Shown here one piece after another: positions 46,376 to 56,944 of a stretch of DNA of 64,000 nucleotides. The stretch is from Temnopleurus reevesii (lineage: Eukaryota; Echinodermata; Echinoidea; Temnopleuroida; Temnopleuridae): assembly GCA_036244855.1 (NCBI GenBank), contig BQKZ01000365.1, forward strand, positions 62,001 through 126,000, given 5' to 3'. A program made the position numbers and the translations under genes. The number at the start of each line of letters is the position of its first letter. Positions within the stretch are counted from its first letter, which is position 1. The notes beneath the pieces are model-generated. The model saw nothing but the letters and a program-made list of their open reading frames with translations, ran no database searches and was not told where the DNA came from.

Positions 46376-46897
46376 TTACCGGTGATTTGACGGGGACAAG
46401 ACATCTATTAAAGGCACCATTAATCCGCCATTAATATCAGTCGTGTGATTGTGTCTGTTGGAACACACAAAGAAGGATACATGTTCGAGACAAAAATTAG
46501 TATTCGACGGAAAGAATATCGTTTCATGAGTTAAGCCATTCCCTTTCAGATCCTGCACAGAGCCTGTGACAAACAAGTCAGAAGCCCATGCAGGCTTAAT
46601 ATCCTGGGGTTTGGGGAACGGATAATAGTGCGATATTGACCTACAAGGTGTAATGCACGGTTGATGGTGGGCATGCTTATCATCATGATCATAAATGCAA
46701 GTCCAAACTTTCTGACTGAGCATGAGTTCAATTTGCACCAAAAAACATATAAATACAATTCTAATCATACATGTACAACTCTTGAGCAATGAATCCAGTC
46801 TAAAGTCACCAACAACTTCGCTTGCTAATAAATAGTCGACGCTTTTAGTTGTCATCAGTATTACTCCGGGTTTGGGTTTGGGGAGGGTTCTTAGCAT
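46376..46897 (-). CDS. Longest ordinary open frame in the window (173 codons), coding status unknown
   Basis: ATG to TAA on the minus strand without low-complexity sequence or gaps. It starts MLRTLPKPKPGVILM, contains KPQDIKPAWASDLFVTGSVQ and ends LIDVLSPSNHR. It has no signal peptide, repeats or known motif. An overlapping shorter frame is open in another phase. It is listed because its length stands out against the rest of the window. It could be a single-exon gene, a long exon or chance. Confidence 0.18.
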   Translation of the reverse strand: MLRTLPKPKPGVILMTTKSVDYLLASEVVGDFRLDSLLKSCTCMIRIVFICFLVQIELMLSQKVWTCIYDHDDKHAHHQPCITPCRSISHYYPFPKPQDIKPAWASDLFVTGSVQDLKGNGLTHETIFFPSNTNFCLEHVSFFVCSNRHNHTTDINGGLMVPLIDVLSPSNHR

Positions 46898-46899
46898 TG

Positions 46900-48165
46900 A
46901 AAATATAAAAATAAAATTTTCAATGGAGATCTAGTTCAATTTCCTGACAAATAGAATACGTACAGCTTTACTCCATGTATCGGTATAAAGAAAATCGATA
47001 TTAATTTAGCACAAAAAAAAAAATGAGATTGGAGGCATCGAACAATCCATCTGTAGTTGTTGGAAGTACATGTATTTTCTAATACCGTATCATGCATACA
47101 CTATATCACCTAACCTCTCACAGTTTTATTGTAATTTGTCATATTTATTCATCAAAAGAATCGTGTATTTTTTACTTTGCGAAATGAACGGAGAGCGTCG
47201 AATTTTCAAGGTCGCAGTCGCTTTTGATGCCATTATTATGAATATTCCACAATGGATTTGATGTTACAGAAGTGACAATGAGAAATTGACACATGCTCCA
47301 TCACACTTATGTGTTGAAAAATGTCAGTGTTTAAAAGAGTTTATTAGGCGCCAGAGCAAAGGATAATGAAAGAGAGCTCGACAGAGAGTTTTGTCAGGTC
47401 CTTTGTCGAATTCCATAGTTTAGTTTTACAGTTTCTAAGATAACTCTAACGGTGTCAGGAGGCATCCCAGCGCACGCCCCCCCCCCCCTATTTTTCGGCC
47501 AAAAGATATGGTCTTAGATGCCAGAAAATTGCATTTAAGAATATTTAATTTTTTCGGAACAAATCGACACATGTGTCACGCCCCCCCCCCCCTTAAAAAA
47601 TTCTGGATCCCCTACTGGATATCATTTAGGATTCATGATATTCACTGGTTTATATTTACAGGGTATGTGATGAATTGAGATGTAGTATAGTATCTGTCAA
47701 AGTTCGCGTTGAGTTTAAAATATTGCACCTCGTATTTCATTCCAACAAGTTTTGGCGATTGTATGATTTGGCTAACAATGCCAGTGTTTAATAATGGAAG
47801 CACGTCCCACATAGTATGTTATGAAAGGATATCATGATTCCCAATGTGGTGATATAAAACACTGATATGAGCATGCTTAAAGTTTCAGTAATGAATTTAT
47901 CATCCTTTTGTTCTTTGGCGCGAACTCAACATCTACTGAAGATGAAGATTAGAAAGTGTACAACCTGACAGTATTACCGTCATGTTTTATGCCATGCAGA
48001 AAAGTAAATACTGGTCCAATACACTGTAATCAAGTGATAGAGAAAGGAAACGGCTTAGATCGCACACTGTATTTCTGCTTATCACTGGAACAAAATGATA
48101 GAGTACGAGATTTATTAAAAGAAAATTGAGGAATGAGAGTTCTATTCATGGATGGAAATTATCAT
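46900..48165. other. Unique DNA with two poly-C runs
   Basis: C12 runs at 47477-47488 and 47581-47592, preceded by CGCACG and TGTCACG, suggest a short repeated unit of about 104 bp. No gene. Confidence 0.45.
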
Positions 48166-48174
48166 GAACCGGAC

Positions 48175-48440
48175 ATAGTGGCTCAGTTGTAGAACTTAGT
48201 CCCAGTGAACGGAAGGTTGTAAGTTCGAACCCCGGCCGAATCATACCCAAAAGGTTTAAAATGATACAATATGTCTCCGTGCGAGTCGTCCGGCATTAAA
48301 GAATGGGGAAGGATATTTATAATTTTAAATCGTGCAGGGCCCGCTTGAAGAACACCTGGCAACACGATACTAGAAGTGGCTACCCTGGGTAAATAAGAGA
48401 CATACTTTACACAATATTGTTAAACTCCGGAAATAAAGAC
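48175..48440 (+). mobile_element. tRNA-derived SINE, family 2
   Basis: Head AGTGGCTCAGTTGTAGAAC (A-box-like) and GTAAGTTCGAACCCCGG (B-box) at tRNA-like spacing, then a body unrelated to family 1: GTGCAGGGCCCGC and GTGGCTACCCTGGGTAAATA. The body recurs without the head at 48831. Confidence 0.72.
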
Positions 48441-49248
48441 CACACTAAGTGCTTAGCTCATATATGTTCTTTCGTAATGTGGGAATGATCCGGTCATTTT
48501 CTCCCACAGGCTTATTCATAAATGTCAAAAAGAAACAAATGACCAAAGTAGGCGTGTCTTTGTATAAAAGGATTCACCTTACTAACAAAGAAAAGGAAGT
48601 AACATTTTATATTTTATATAGAACATAATGATGCTTTATCCCGAGATAAATGAAGACAGAAATAAATTAGCACCGGTAATGTACTGATANTTTTAAATAA
48701 TATGAGTGCCAAATATGCTGGTAAATTAAACATTGATTATTATATATTGGCTCTCCATACTTAAACCACAGATTTAAACCAGGGTTAAATTAAACCTCTC
48801 TATCGGAATACGGGCCAGTAGGTTTAAAATGATACAATCTGTCTCCGTGTGAGTCGCCCGGCATTAAAGAATGGGGATGGGTACGGATGACATTTTATCA
48901 TGCAGGGCCTGCTGGGAAGACCAGCTCACAGATAAAAAGTGGCTACCCTGGGTAAATAGACATAATTTACACCATTTTGTTAAACCCCGGAAATAAAGAT
49001 CACACTAATTGCTAAGCTCATATATGTTCTTTCGTAATGTGGGAATGATCCGGTCATTTTCTCCCACAGGCTTATTCATAAATGTCAAAAAGAAACAAAT
49101 GACCAAAGTAGGCGTGTCTTTGTATAAAAGGATTCACCTTACTAACAAAGAAAAGGAAGTAACATTTTATATTTTATATAGAACATAATGATGCTTTATC
49201 CCGAGATAAATGAAGACAGAAATAAATTAGCACCGGTAATGTACTGAT
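48253..49248 (+). repeat. Direct duplication, 3' halves identical, single N beside first copy
   Basis: Copies are 48253-48689 and 48831-49248. The first about 200 bp (SINE body) differ at many positions, whereas from ATATGTTCTTTCGTAATGTG onwards about 230 bp are identical as far as I can compare. The N at 48690 ends copy one. Mixed identity suggests an assembly join or recent conversion over the 3' half. Confidence 0.9.
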
Positions 49249-49249
49249 A

Positions 49250-50005
49250 AATGACACCCACATAAATGGACTAATGGGACTAAGAACATAAGATCATCTT
49301 CATATCAATGCGTGTCTCGTTTACAAGGTTTCTTACCTGATGTAACAGCGGATGTTTTGTTCCAAATGATAGATGCATTTCCTGATTCCCTATTTTCCTT
49401 TTTTAACCTTTATATTTCGTGGATTGGACAGCTCAATGTTGTTTATTCGAAAGCAATAAGAATTCTGATATTTCATTTCATGTACATTATCTTGATTGCA
49501 TAATAAATTTATTCAACAACACATTCTCATCATCGGACTATACCTATCCCCTGCTATATTATGTTTAGAATCAAAGGGAACTTCTATATTATAAGTGTGG
49601 TATTACAATTATTTATCATGAGTTTTATAACTATCAGTTATGTGATGGCTCTTTGTGTTTTAATTTTATCATAACCGAGAACTTTTGCAAACGAAATTTT
49701 ACACATAAAGCAAAAAGAACACACAGAAAAAAAGCCACACAGTATCCATGTATCATTTTTGCTTTGCCTCTTGCTAGAATATATAAACGTATCGGGTTTA
49801 AAAAGAAAATGAGCAATACAAACGTTGCTTTAGAGCACTAAATTAAACGATACTGTCATATGCACTGCAATGATTCTGGTCCTCATCAGTAATAAATGCA
49901 CTGCAAAGTAAAAGTCTCTTGACAAGTTAGTCATTATGGCAGACGGAATGGTGATGGAGAGTTCTGAAGTGTGAAGTTAGCCAGAGATGCAGAATGGATG
50001 TTGGA
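49250..50005. other. Unique AT-rich DNA
   Basis: On the minus strand a CAG/GTAAGAAA donor at 49337 follows about 24 open codons, with no acceptor seen. Otherwise nothing. Confidence 0.3.
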
Positions 50006-50013
50006 TGGAGATA

Positions 50014-50292
50014 CACTGCAAAAACGCTGTTGTTAAATTCAACATCAGCCGGAATCTATATAGGACCACACCAGAAGAAAGGTGTTAAAATAACATCTGT
50101 TTGGATTCAAATCAATATTATCTAAATACCGACTGGTGTTTTTCAGAGCTTACGCAACACCAGTAGATGATTATATATATATATATATATATATCAAACT
50201 GATTCAAAATGGGTGTTTTTCTAACACTTTTCTGGTGTGGAACTATATTGATTCTGGCTGGTGTTAAATTTAACACCAATGTGTATACAGTG
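50014..50292. mobile_element. MITE family G (CACTG ends), about 279 bp
   Basis: Starts CACTGCAAAAACGCTG and ends TATACAGTG. The arms pair through TGTTAAATTCAACATCAGCC against TGTTAAATTTAACACCAGCC, then AATCTATATAG and CCACACCAGA. It is flanked by TA. A (TA)n lies near the centre (50174-50194). CACTG ends recall the CMC/Chapaev group, which is inference. Confidence 0.78.
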
Positions 50293-50373
50293 TAGTCCTA
50301 CAGATATGGATATATAATCAGCAGAACAGGGTGATGATAAAGAAAACTTCATAATCATGGTGGGAAATATCTT

Positions 50374-50795
50374 TTCCTAAATTATATGTAATATTGGCAA
50401 ACAGTTCTCGATTAAATCCCTTTTTACCATCCGAAATGCAGAACACTTTTTATAGGAAAATTATAGTAATTTTAGGGACTGCTCATACAATAACATTCAT
50501 TCATTTTGCAAAAGTATGTCTCTATGAGTAAAGAGAGAATGTATACAGAAGAAAAAATGTATGAAGAGTAAAAATGCAGAAAAAATGGTCCTAAATTGTA
50601 TGTCATATTACAAAACATTTCTAGATTAAATCACTTTTTACCATCCAAAATGCGGAACGCTTTCCATAGCAAAATTCAAGTAATTTTAGGGACTGCTCGT
50701 ACAATAACATTCATTCACTTTGCAAAAGTATGTCTCTATGAGCAAAGAGAGAATCTATAAAGGAGGAAAATGTATGAAGAGTGAAAATGTATGAA
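50374..50795 (+). repeat. About 214-bp tandem segmental duplication
   Basis: CTAAATTRTATGTMATATT starts both copies. GGGACTGCTCRTACAATAAC and TTTGCAAAAGTATGTCTCT recur at the same offsets. Identity looks roughly 85%. The end of each copy leads into the ATGTATGAAGAGTG motif. Confidence 0.88.
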
Positions 50796-50908
50796 GAGTG
50801 AAAATATATGAAGAGTGAAAATGTATGAAGAGTGAAAATGTATGAAGAGTGAAAATATATGAAGAGTGAAAATGTATGAAGAGTGAAAATGTATGAAGAG
50901 TGAAAATA
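50766..50908 (+). repeat. 17-bp minisatellite, about eight units
   Basis: Unit AAAATGTATGAAGAGTG with A/G variants. It extends the motif that ends the preceding duplication. Translation across it is an artefact because 17 is not a multiple of three. Confidence 0.95.
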
Positions 50909-50909
50909 C

Positions 50910-51745
50910 AGAAAAACTGGTTAATCAGGAAAACGAAATGTGTCATTCGATCGTACGACCCTCTGGTATCAAGGAGAAAAATGTTTGAAGAGTGAAAGTA
51001 CAGAAAAACAAAATAATCATAAAAATGAAACATGTCTTTTCTCACCATTTCTCACTCCTTGGTACCTATTGCTTATGCGGGGCATATTTTCGGCGCCATC
51101 TCCGTTGAAACATTCTTGCTTTATTTCCATTTTCCAGCTCTTTTCGTCCATGCATCCAGCTAATAATATGTCCAAGTGCAAATGTGGCAACCGACGAGAA
51201 TTATGACGATACAGTGTTTTCGTGTACAGGTGTAAAGATGATTTTCCTTAAAATGTTGTTTTTAATATCTGTAATTCTAAGAGTGTTTAGAAAATGCAAA
51301 CAGTTGTCAACTTTGGCAGTATGATTTGACGTTAGGTTCAATTTGTTGAATATTTCACAATCTCCAATGTCCAATGTTCGTTGAGTATGCTGTTTATAAT
51401 ATTAAAATTCAATTCACGCTTTGAAATTAATCGATATGATTATTTAAAGCAATATTATGCCGTATTTGATTTTCAAAGGCATAAACCGATTGAAGTCAGT
51501 TTTGCACGAAACTATACCTGCAAGACATTTGCTGTCAGGTAGACGGTCTTCTCACATACATGCTCTGTCTCTTCTTTCTTTTGAGTTAAGTGTCTTGTTT
51601 CTTTGCGCTAAAACACAGTCAGCATCAACCAACATACAAATACACAGATCCTACAATTTCTTGTAGACCGAGTCCTGGATAGCAGTATCAACTCCCAAAT
51701 TAGCAGGTTGCATTCGCAATGAAGTATCACAACAGTAGCAACATT
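50910..51745. other. Unique AT-rich DNA
   Basis: Nothing recognised. Confidence 0.4.
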
Positions 51746-51748
51746 CGT

Positions 51749-52014
51749 GTTACTAAGCAAAGAACTATATCCAAAACTGCCAATAGATCATTCAGAAGAC
51801 ATCATGATAAGGCAACACCAACTTTGAAAACTTCTCACCTAGGCTAAAAGTTCGGAGTTTCTAGCTAGATGAAAAGAGATGTTACTAAACAAAGAACTAT
51901 ATCCCAAACTGTCAAAAGATCATTCAGAAGACATCATGAGAAGCCAACACCAACTTTGAAAACTTCTCACCTATAAGAAGTTAAACTTTGGAGATTCTAG
52001 CTAGATGAAAAGAG
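51749..52014 (+). repeat. 132-bp tandem duplication, two units
   Basis: GTTACTAARCAAAGAACTAT starts at 51749 and 51881. Both units contain CATTCAGAAGACATCATG, CAACACCAACTTTGAAAAC and end TAGCTAGATGAAAAGAGATG. Confidence 0.92.
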
Positions 52015-52019
52015 ATGTT

Positions 52020-53315
52020 AGACCAGACCAGCTGGGTTTACACCTATGAATGGACTAGATAACAAGAGGAAGGTGTCGTAATTCTGTAATCGCAACGCTA
52101 GTCAAGCGTGTAAAAGGGTGCTTGGATTTAGGGTAGACATAAATAGATCGTGACTGTACTGTTGCTGTGTTTTGTTTTGGGTTTTCTTTTTGTTGCTTTT
52201 TTGGGAGTGGCTTTCAAATCATGTTTAAATGAAGAAGTGTGTGATTAACAAATAAACTAAATATTTTAATTTCGTTTCAGATTATTGTGACAATTTATTC
52301 AATAATCCGACAATTTCTAATTTAAGAATGATGGATATTTATGTATGCATGAGCGGACCTACTGGTCCGATAAGGCCATTTCGTATATTGTTGACGCATA
52401 CGCAAAAGGTCTCCAGCGCAAAAATTAAAGCATTGTCCGAAACGATGAAATATTTCTATAAATAAGTGAAATAATCATTTTTTACATCTCGGTTTCCGCT
52501 ATTCTTTTTCGGTTTCGTTGTTTCCTGTTACAAATCGTTTCAATATATAATAAACAAATATTCGTTCCGTAAATGTTCAAACACAATGCCGTTGCTTGAT
52601 CTGCTTTTGTTGGTTATTTCGAGCAAGAAGGAAGAACATTGTGTCTAAATTTATAATTTGTTTATTCCCATTTATTGCGTCACTTAGGTCAATCGAAATC
52701 TCAGTTCTTATTCTAAGGCGCTTTTACTATGTGTAATAAACATGATAAAGGAATCAAATGTATAGAAATAAAAATGTATCAAACACATACGAGCTAGTAA
52801 ACAATTATCCCATACACTGAACAATTATAGTTGAAATTAACAAGAGACTGGTACGGACTACGCTAAAAGTAGCAGAAAAATCTATAATTTCAACTGGTAA
52901 TACGAAGGTATTGCATGGGGATATCTGATCTATAGCCCACTGTACAGCGTAAAAAATAAAATAAAGATGATTATTTCATCGGGGAACTTGTTAGATAATT
53001 GCCATAACTACAGTAACTGCAAGAATTACAGTTTACGCACAACAAGTCACTACGACAATAAATGCAGGCAAAAGATGATGACTGCATGAAAGCTCTATAT
53101 ATTGTGATGTCATGGTAAACGATGACGTAAATTACGTGGTGACGACACTGTACTATACCATGAATGACGTCATCAAATGCCACTTGTAACATCCCTTTCT
53201 GTGACTGGTGTTTTATTTTGAATAATAGCTATATCAAAGAATCATTAACTTCGTGCTTATCAAAAAAAAAAAACCCACAAAAACTCATACTGTATAGCTA
53301 TCGCTTGATATAGGC
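52020..53315. other. Unique AT-rich DNA
   Basis: A small cluster of CRE-like words (GATGACGTAA, ATGACGTCATC) lies at about 53118-53180. No gene recognised. Confidence 0.35.
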
Positions 53316-53320
53316 TGACT

Positions 53321-53553
53321 TACACTTTTTATTAGTCTGTGTCAGCCCAGCGTGTTTTTTTAATTAAAAACGCACCCTGAGTGCACGGTATACGCTTATC
53401 AGACGGTTGACTGATGTTTGGCTTGTGCTCAAGGATCGTGCGCAGAACGTCAGTCGACCGTATGGCCTGTACCTTTGTGCGTCCAGGGAGCAAAACTTTT
53501 TAAAATGCTTAGCCGACGCAGGTTGAAAATGTAAAGGTATGAGGAGGCCTCAA
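53321..53553. mobile_element. MITE family B, most diverged copy
   Basis: Left TAGGCTGACTTACACTTTTT and right complement AGGCCTCCTCATACCTTT. The inner pairs CGTCAGTCGACCGTATG and ATCAGACGGTTGACTGA match those of the other two family B copies. Confidence 0.72.
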
Positions 53554-53559
53554 CATTCA

Positions 53560-54280
53560 TTTGTAAATATCTCAAATGTTGATAATGTAATGTACTTTAA
53601 AGTTTGCGTGTATTCGTCATGCTCTTTTCATCTTCGGGAATGAATAAGTATGAATGTGGCATCGTGGACAAGTTTAAATGATGGACGGGGCACAATGTCC
53701 CGAAAATAAATCAATGACAAATCAAAAAAGGAGAAAATATATGAATTCTCAGTCATTGTCAAGGCCAACAAAAGCTCCAATCCTTGAAAAGATTATCACC
53801 CCCGTAAAACGGGATATTTTGTGATGTTATTGATCAAGAATTTCAGAAGATTTTTTTTCTTTGTTACTCGAAGATGGATGACCGGGTAGCGCATCTATCA
53901 CGACGGGCTCAGTGGGGGACAATTTATTTCGATATCTTTTTTAATGAGGGGTAATTTGTCCTCGATTTGGACACCGTACAATGCGGGATGATTAATTTGC
54001 AGATGTATGACAGTGAGCAAAAAGTTGGTATTTCGAATGATTCTGCAGGATGATGTAAACTTGTTTTTTCCTACACGCGATGTAAAATTTTGCAAGGATT
54101 GTTCTCTCAGCGCCCTCTGCAATGATCATGATAATAAAATTATCGTTATTTCTACCCCCCCCCCCCCAGTTTATTGGATTCAGACATTATGCACATTTTC
54201 CACTCCAATGGGAGTATTTCAGCAATGTATTTGTGGCACACATTGACTTCCTAGTAAATTTTCCATAAGCGTTCACTTCC
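53560..54280. other. Unique DNA with a C13 run at 54155-54167
   Basis: No gene recognised. Confidence 0.4.
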
Positions 54281-54284
54281 AATC

Positions 54285-54408
54285 GGGTCCCTAATCACAC
54301 CTGGGTAAAGTGCAGCAAAATGTGGATGAATTTCTGAACCGCAAATCTCTGATTGCAAGGCGAAATTGAGAACCACTACGCCACGCCACGACGCCTCCAC
54401 CTGAATTG
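54285..54408 (-). mobile_element. SINE family 1, head fragment
   Basis: Reverse orientation. CCACTACGCCACGCCACGACG and GCCTCCACCTG on the right are the complement of the SINE head; CACACCTGGGTAAAGTGCAG and ATGTGGATGAATTTCTG are the body start. The B-box is mutated. Confidence 0.72.
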
Positions 54409-54437
54409 TTGGCATCAACGGAATAGGCATAAATCTT

Positions 54438-54605
54438 CGGGGTGTTGTTCAAAATCAACTGCAAATTAACTGCAATTTAGCAAAATGTAACGCGCAAGTT
54501 AATTCCCGCACGGCATTTAACAAGACGCGCAGGAAACAATGATTTTGATTGGCACGTTCCGGTCAACTGTAACTTGCGATCAATTGCAATTTTTTAACAA
54601 CATCC
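54438..54605. mobile_element. MITE family H, about 168 bp
   Basis: Left GGGGTGTTGTTCAAAATC and right complement GGGGATGTTGTTAAAAAAT. Repeated AACTGCAA words on the left pair with TTGCAATT on the right. TTCG is present on both sides. The second copy is at 63384. Confidence 0.78.
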
Positions 54606-54609
54606 CCTT

Positions 54610-55010
54610 CGAGGCATTGTTTGCTCGTCCAAATCGTGTTAATATTCGGGTCCTGACTTTAGTATTAGATTGACTGGAACTGTTAATTGGCCAAACTCTA
54701 AATCCACCGCAAATGTTTCTTTTTACAAGATATGGGTTGCGATAAGTCTGCTGTCCCCCCCCCCCCCCCCTGGGAATGGGAATTTGTTTGTAACCAATGG
54801 TGCAAGATCCTGTAGTAACTACCTGAAACCATGAACTGGTTCTTTTGAATTAACGTGTTTTTAGCTCACTATCCCAAAGGGAAGAGACTTAAAAACCAAA
54901 AGGAAGTGGTCAAATGGGAGAGAATGAAGAAAAACGCAATTACTTATATTCTATGTGTGCAAGATTAAACTTTTTACATGGTGATTTACCCCCTCTTACT
55001 TCCGTCTGTA
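54610..55010. other. Unique DNA with a C16 run at 54755-54770
   Basis: No gene recognised. Confidence 0.4.
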
Positions 55011-55015
55011 GTTGT

Positions 55016-56530
55016 ATATAATAAACATTGCTGAAGAGTCACCGCAGTTAATTAGATGTGCTCATTATTAAAACTAGATATAAGTCTTCTGCTTAACCAT
55101 TTGAATACTGAATTCTGTAATTCCCATTAACTTAGTGCAGATTACCCGGTTCTTTAAAGGTATAGATTCTTAATGGTCGGGATGCAGAAATAAATTGATG
55201 TGAAACAATCTGATGTATTCACAAATTGCTTTACATGCCCAAATATAACTGTAAACGAAATAAGGGTAAGATTTTCGCACGTATTTTAGTTTGCAAATGC
55301 AAGTCAGCCATTATCCTACGGAGCGCTAAATGGATCGACAACCGGCCAACGGGTGCGGGATGGATGATGTGTTCCGGTGGTACCGTATTGTGTACGGCGT
55401 GTGAGTTCGCGTACTATACCCATACAAAGTGACAGTACCTACCTACGCTACCTCCCAGGGCCATATTGCATAAAAAGTTGAGTTTAAAGGGGAACTTTTA
55501 TGACAACGCATGTTGACTTGTAATGATCTATGCTACCTTTACCAACATCCTTGTGAGTGAGAGAGCTCCCAAATGTGTCCCATATATTTTAAAACAATTT
55601 TTCTTTATATTTTTGTGAGCCAATTTGGGAACGCCCCAAAAAAATTATCTTCATATGCAGAGTACTGTATNATAATAAACATTGCTGAAGAGTCACCGCA
55701 GTTAATTAGATGTGCTCATTATTAAAACTAGATATAAGTCTTCTGCTTAACCATTTGAATACTGAATTCTGTAATTTGTGCAGATTACCCGGTTCTTTAA
55801 AGTCAGTCCGTCATGATCAACATGACTTCCGGTTGCGAGCCAAACTGTCCACAGCCATTTTGATTGCGAAGATTGCCGAACAGAAAAATCAGATAATCTT
55901 TTTACCTGGAATAGCGAGTGAGCAAGCTTTATTTCGCTAGCTCACAGCTCGGCAGTCGCAAACGTAAGCGTTCCGCACGTTTTTAGAAAAAATTGAAGCC
56001 AAAGAGGGGAGGAATCAAAGTTACACGCAACGACAACAAGATTCGAAAATCGTACGAAGTGTTCCGAGTTTCTGAGCTTGGCAAGGTGCGTAAGCAAGGA
56101 AATTTTCATATCGTTGTTGCCAATACGCAACACGCCGCCGTGCGCGCTCGCAACCGGAAGTCATGTCGATCATGACGGACTGACTTTAAAGGTATAGATT
56201 CTTAATGGTCGGGATGCAGGAATAAATTGATGTGAAACAAGCTGATGTATTCACAAATTGCTTTACATGCCCAAATATAACTGTGTATGAAATAAGGAGA
56301 AGCTTTTCGCACGTATGTTAGCGGACATGTATTTTCATTTGAAAATGCCAACCAGTCGATACGGAGCGCTAAATGGATCGACAACCGGCCGACGCGTGCG
56401 GAATGGATGATGCGTTCCGGTGGTATTGTGTACGACGTGTGAGTTGGCGTAATATCCATACATATGACAGTACCTACCTACACCTATACCTACAATACCA
56501 GGGCCATATTGCATAAAAAGTTGAGTTTAA
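55016..56530 (+). repeat. Direct duplication around a single N, one copy carrying a MITE
   Basis: Copy one 55016-55490, copy two 55672-56530. Both run from AATAAACATTGCTGAAGAGT through GGATGCAGRAATAAATTG and GCGCTAAATGGATCGACAAC to GGGCCATATTGCATAAAAAG. They differ by scattered substitutions, an 11-bp indel, other small indels and the 381-bp insertion 55803-56183. The N at 55671 immediately precedes copy two. Confidence 0.92.
55803..56183. mobile_element. MITE family F, 381 bp, with empty site at about 55160
   Basis: The 38-bp terminal inverted repeats begin TCAGTCCGTCATGATC and continue ACATGACTTCCGGTTGCGAGC with one mismatch. CTTTAAAG flanks both ends (55795-55802, 56184-56191). In copy one the same site has CTTTAAAG once and no element. 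Because CTTTAAAG is a palindrome, the target duplication may be 8 bp (hAT-like) or the inner TTAA (piggyBac/Kolobok-like, with TIRs starting AGTCAG). The open frames inside have no transposase motif. Confidence 0.92.
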
Positions 56531-56622
56531 ACGCAACTCAGAAAATTAAACGCAGACCCTAAATACGCGCTTCTAATTGGTCGAAAATGGAGTTGCGTCA
56601 AATTTTCTGACTTGCGTGTAAA
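56526..56622. repeat. Short inverted repeat just before a candidate start codon
   Basis: TTAAACGCAACTCAGAAAAT on the left pairs with the complement of ATTTTCTGACTTGCGTGTAA on the right. It resembles a small MITE. The upstream GGGCCATATTGCATAAAAAG may be part of it. Confidence 0.5.
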
Positions 56623-56632
56623 CAAAACTGAA

Positions 56633-56717
56633 ATGCCGAGACCTAGTATGGATCCTCCAGGTTCTCCTGTCCATTATGACAGTTTGTCTGGACAAACTCA
56701 TCCAGCGTCTGCTCTCA
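56633..56717 (+). CDS. Candidate first coding exon (28 codons)
   Basis: ATG at 56633 opens MPRPSMDPPGSPVHYDSLSG, then QTHPASAL, ending with A/GTGAGT, a near-consensus donor (phase 1). If not spliced it stops at 56738-56740 after 35 residues. The composition (Pro/Ser-rich, mixed) is protein-like. Two plus-strand candidates downstream enter in the same phase (59776 and 61476). It begins only ten bases after an inverted repeat, so the promoter would lie in repeat sequence. No family recognised. Confidence 0.3.
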
Positions 56718-56806
56718 GTGAGTCAACATATGGGTCTTAAACATTTTAATATGTAAATGATACTGGTGAAATTTATTTCGAATGCATGTAGTTTGTATCT
56801 GATCAG

Positions 56807-56936
56807 GGTGGCCTGTAACATAAAGAGATACGATGAAATTTCCAATTAATCGTATTTCGTTGGTACACAGATTGACATAGACTTAAGAATATTATTAATC
56901 GTAAGTTTAATTGCATGTTTTATGTTACAGGCCCCA
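56807..56936 (-). mobile_element. MITE family A, fourth copy
   Basis: GTGGCCTGTAACATAAAGAG on the left and the complement of TTTTATGTTACAGGCCCC on the right. It shares GAGATACGAT, TTAATCGTA and TTTAATTGCATG with the other copies. ATCAG is present on both sides, which would make the duplicated target at least 3 bp. It would lie in the first intron of the candidate gene above. Confidence 0.8.
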
Positions 56937-56944
56937 TATCAGGT

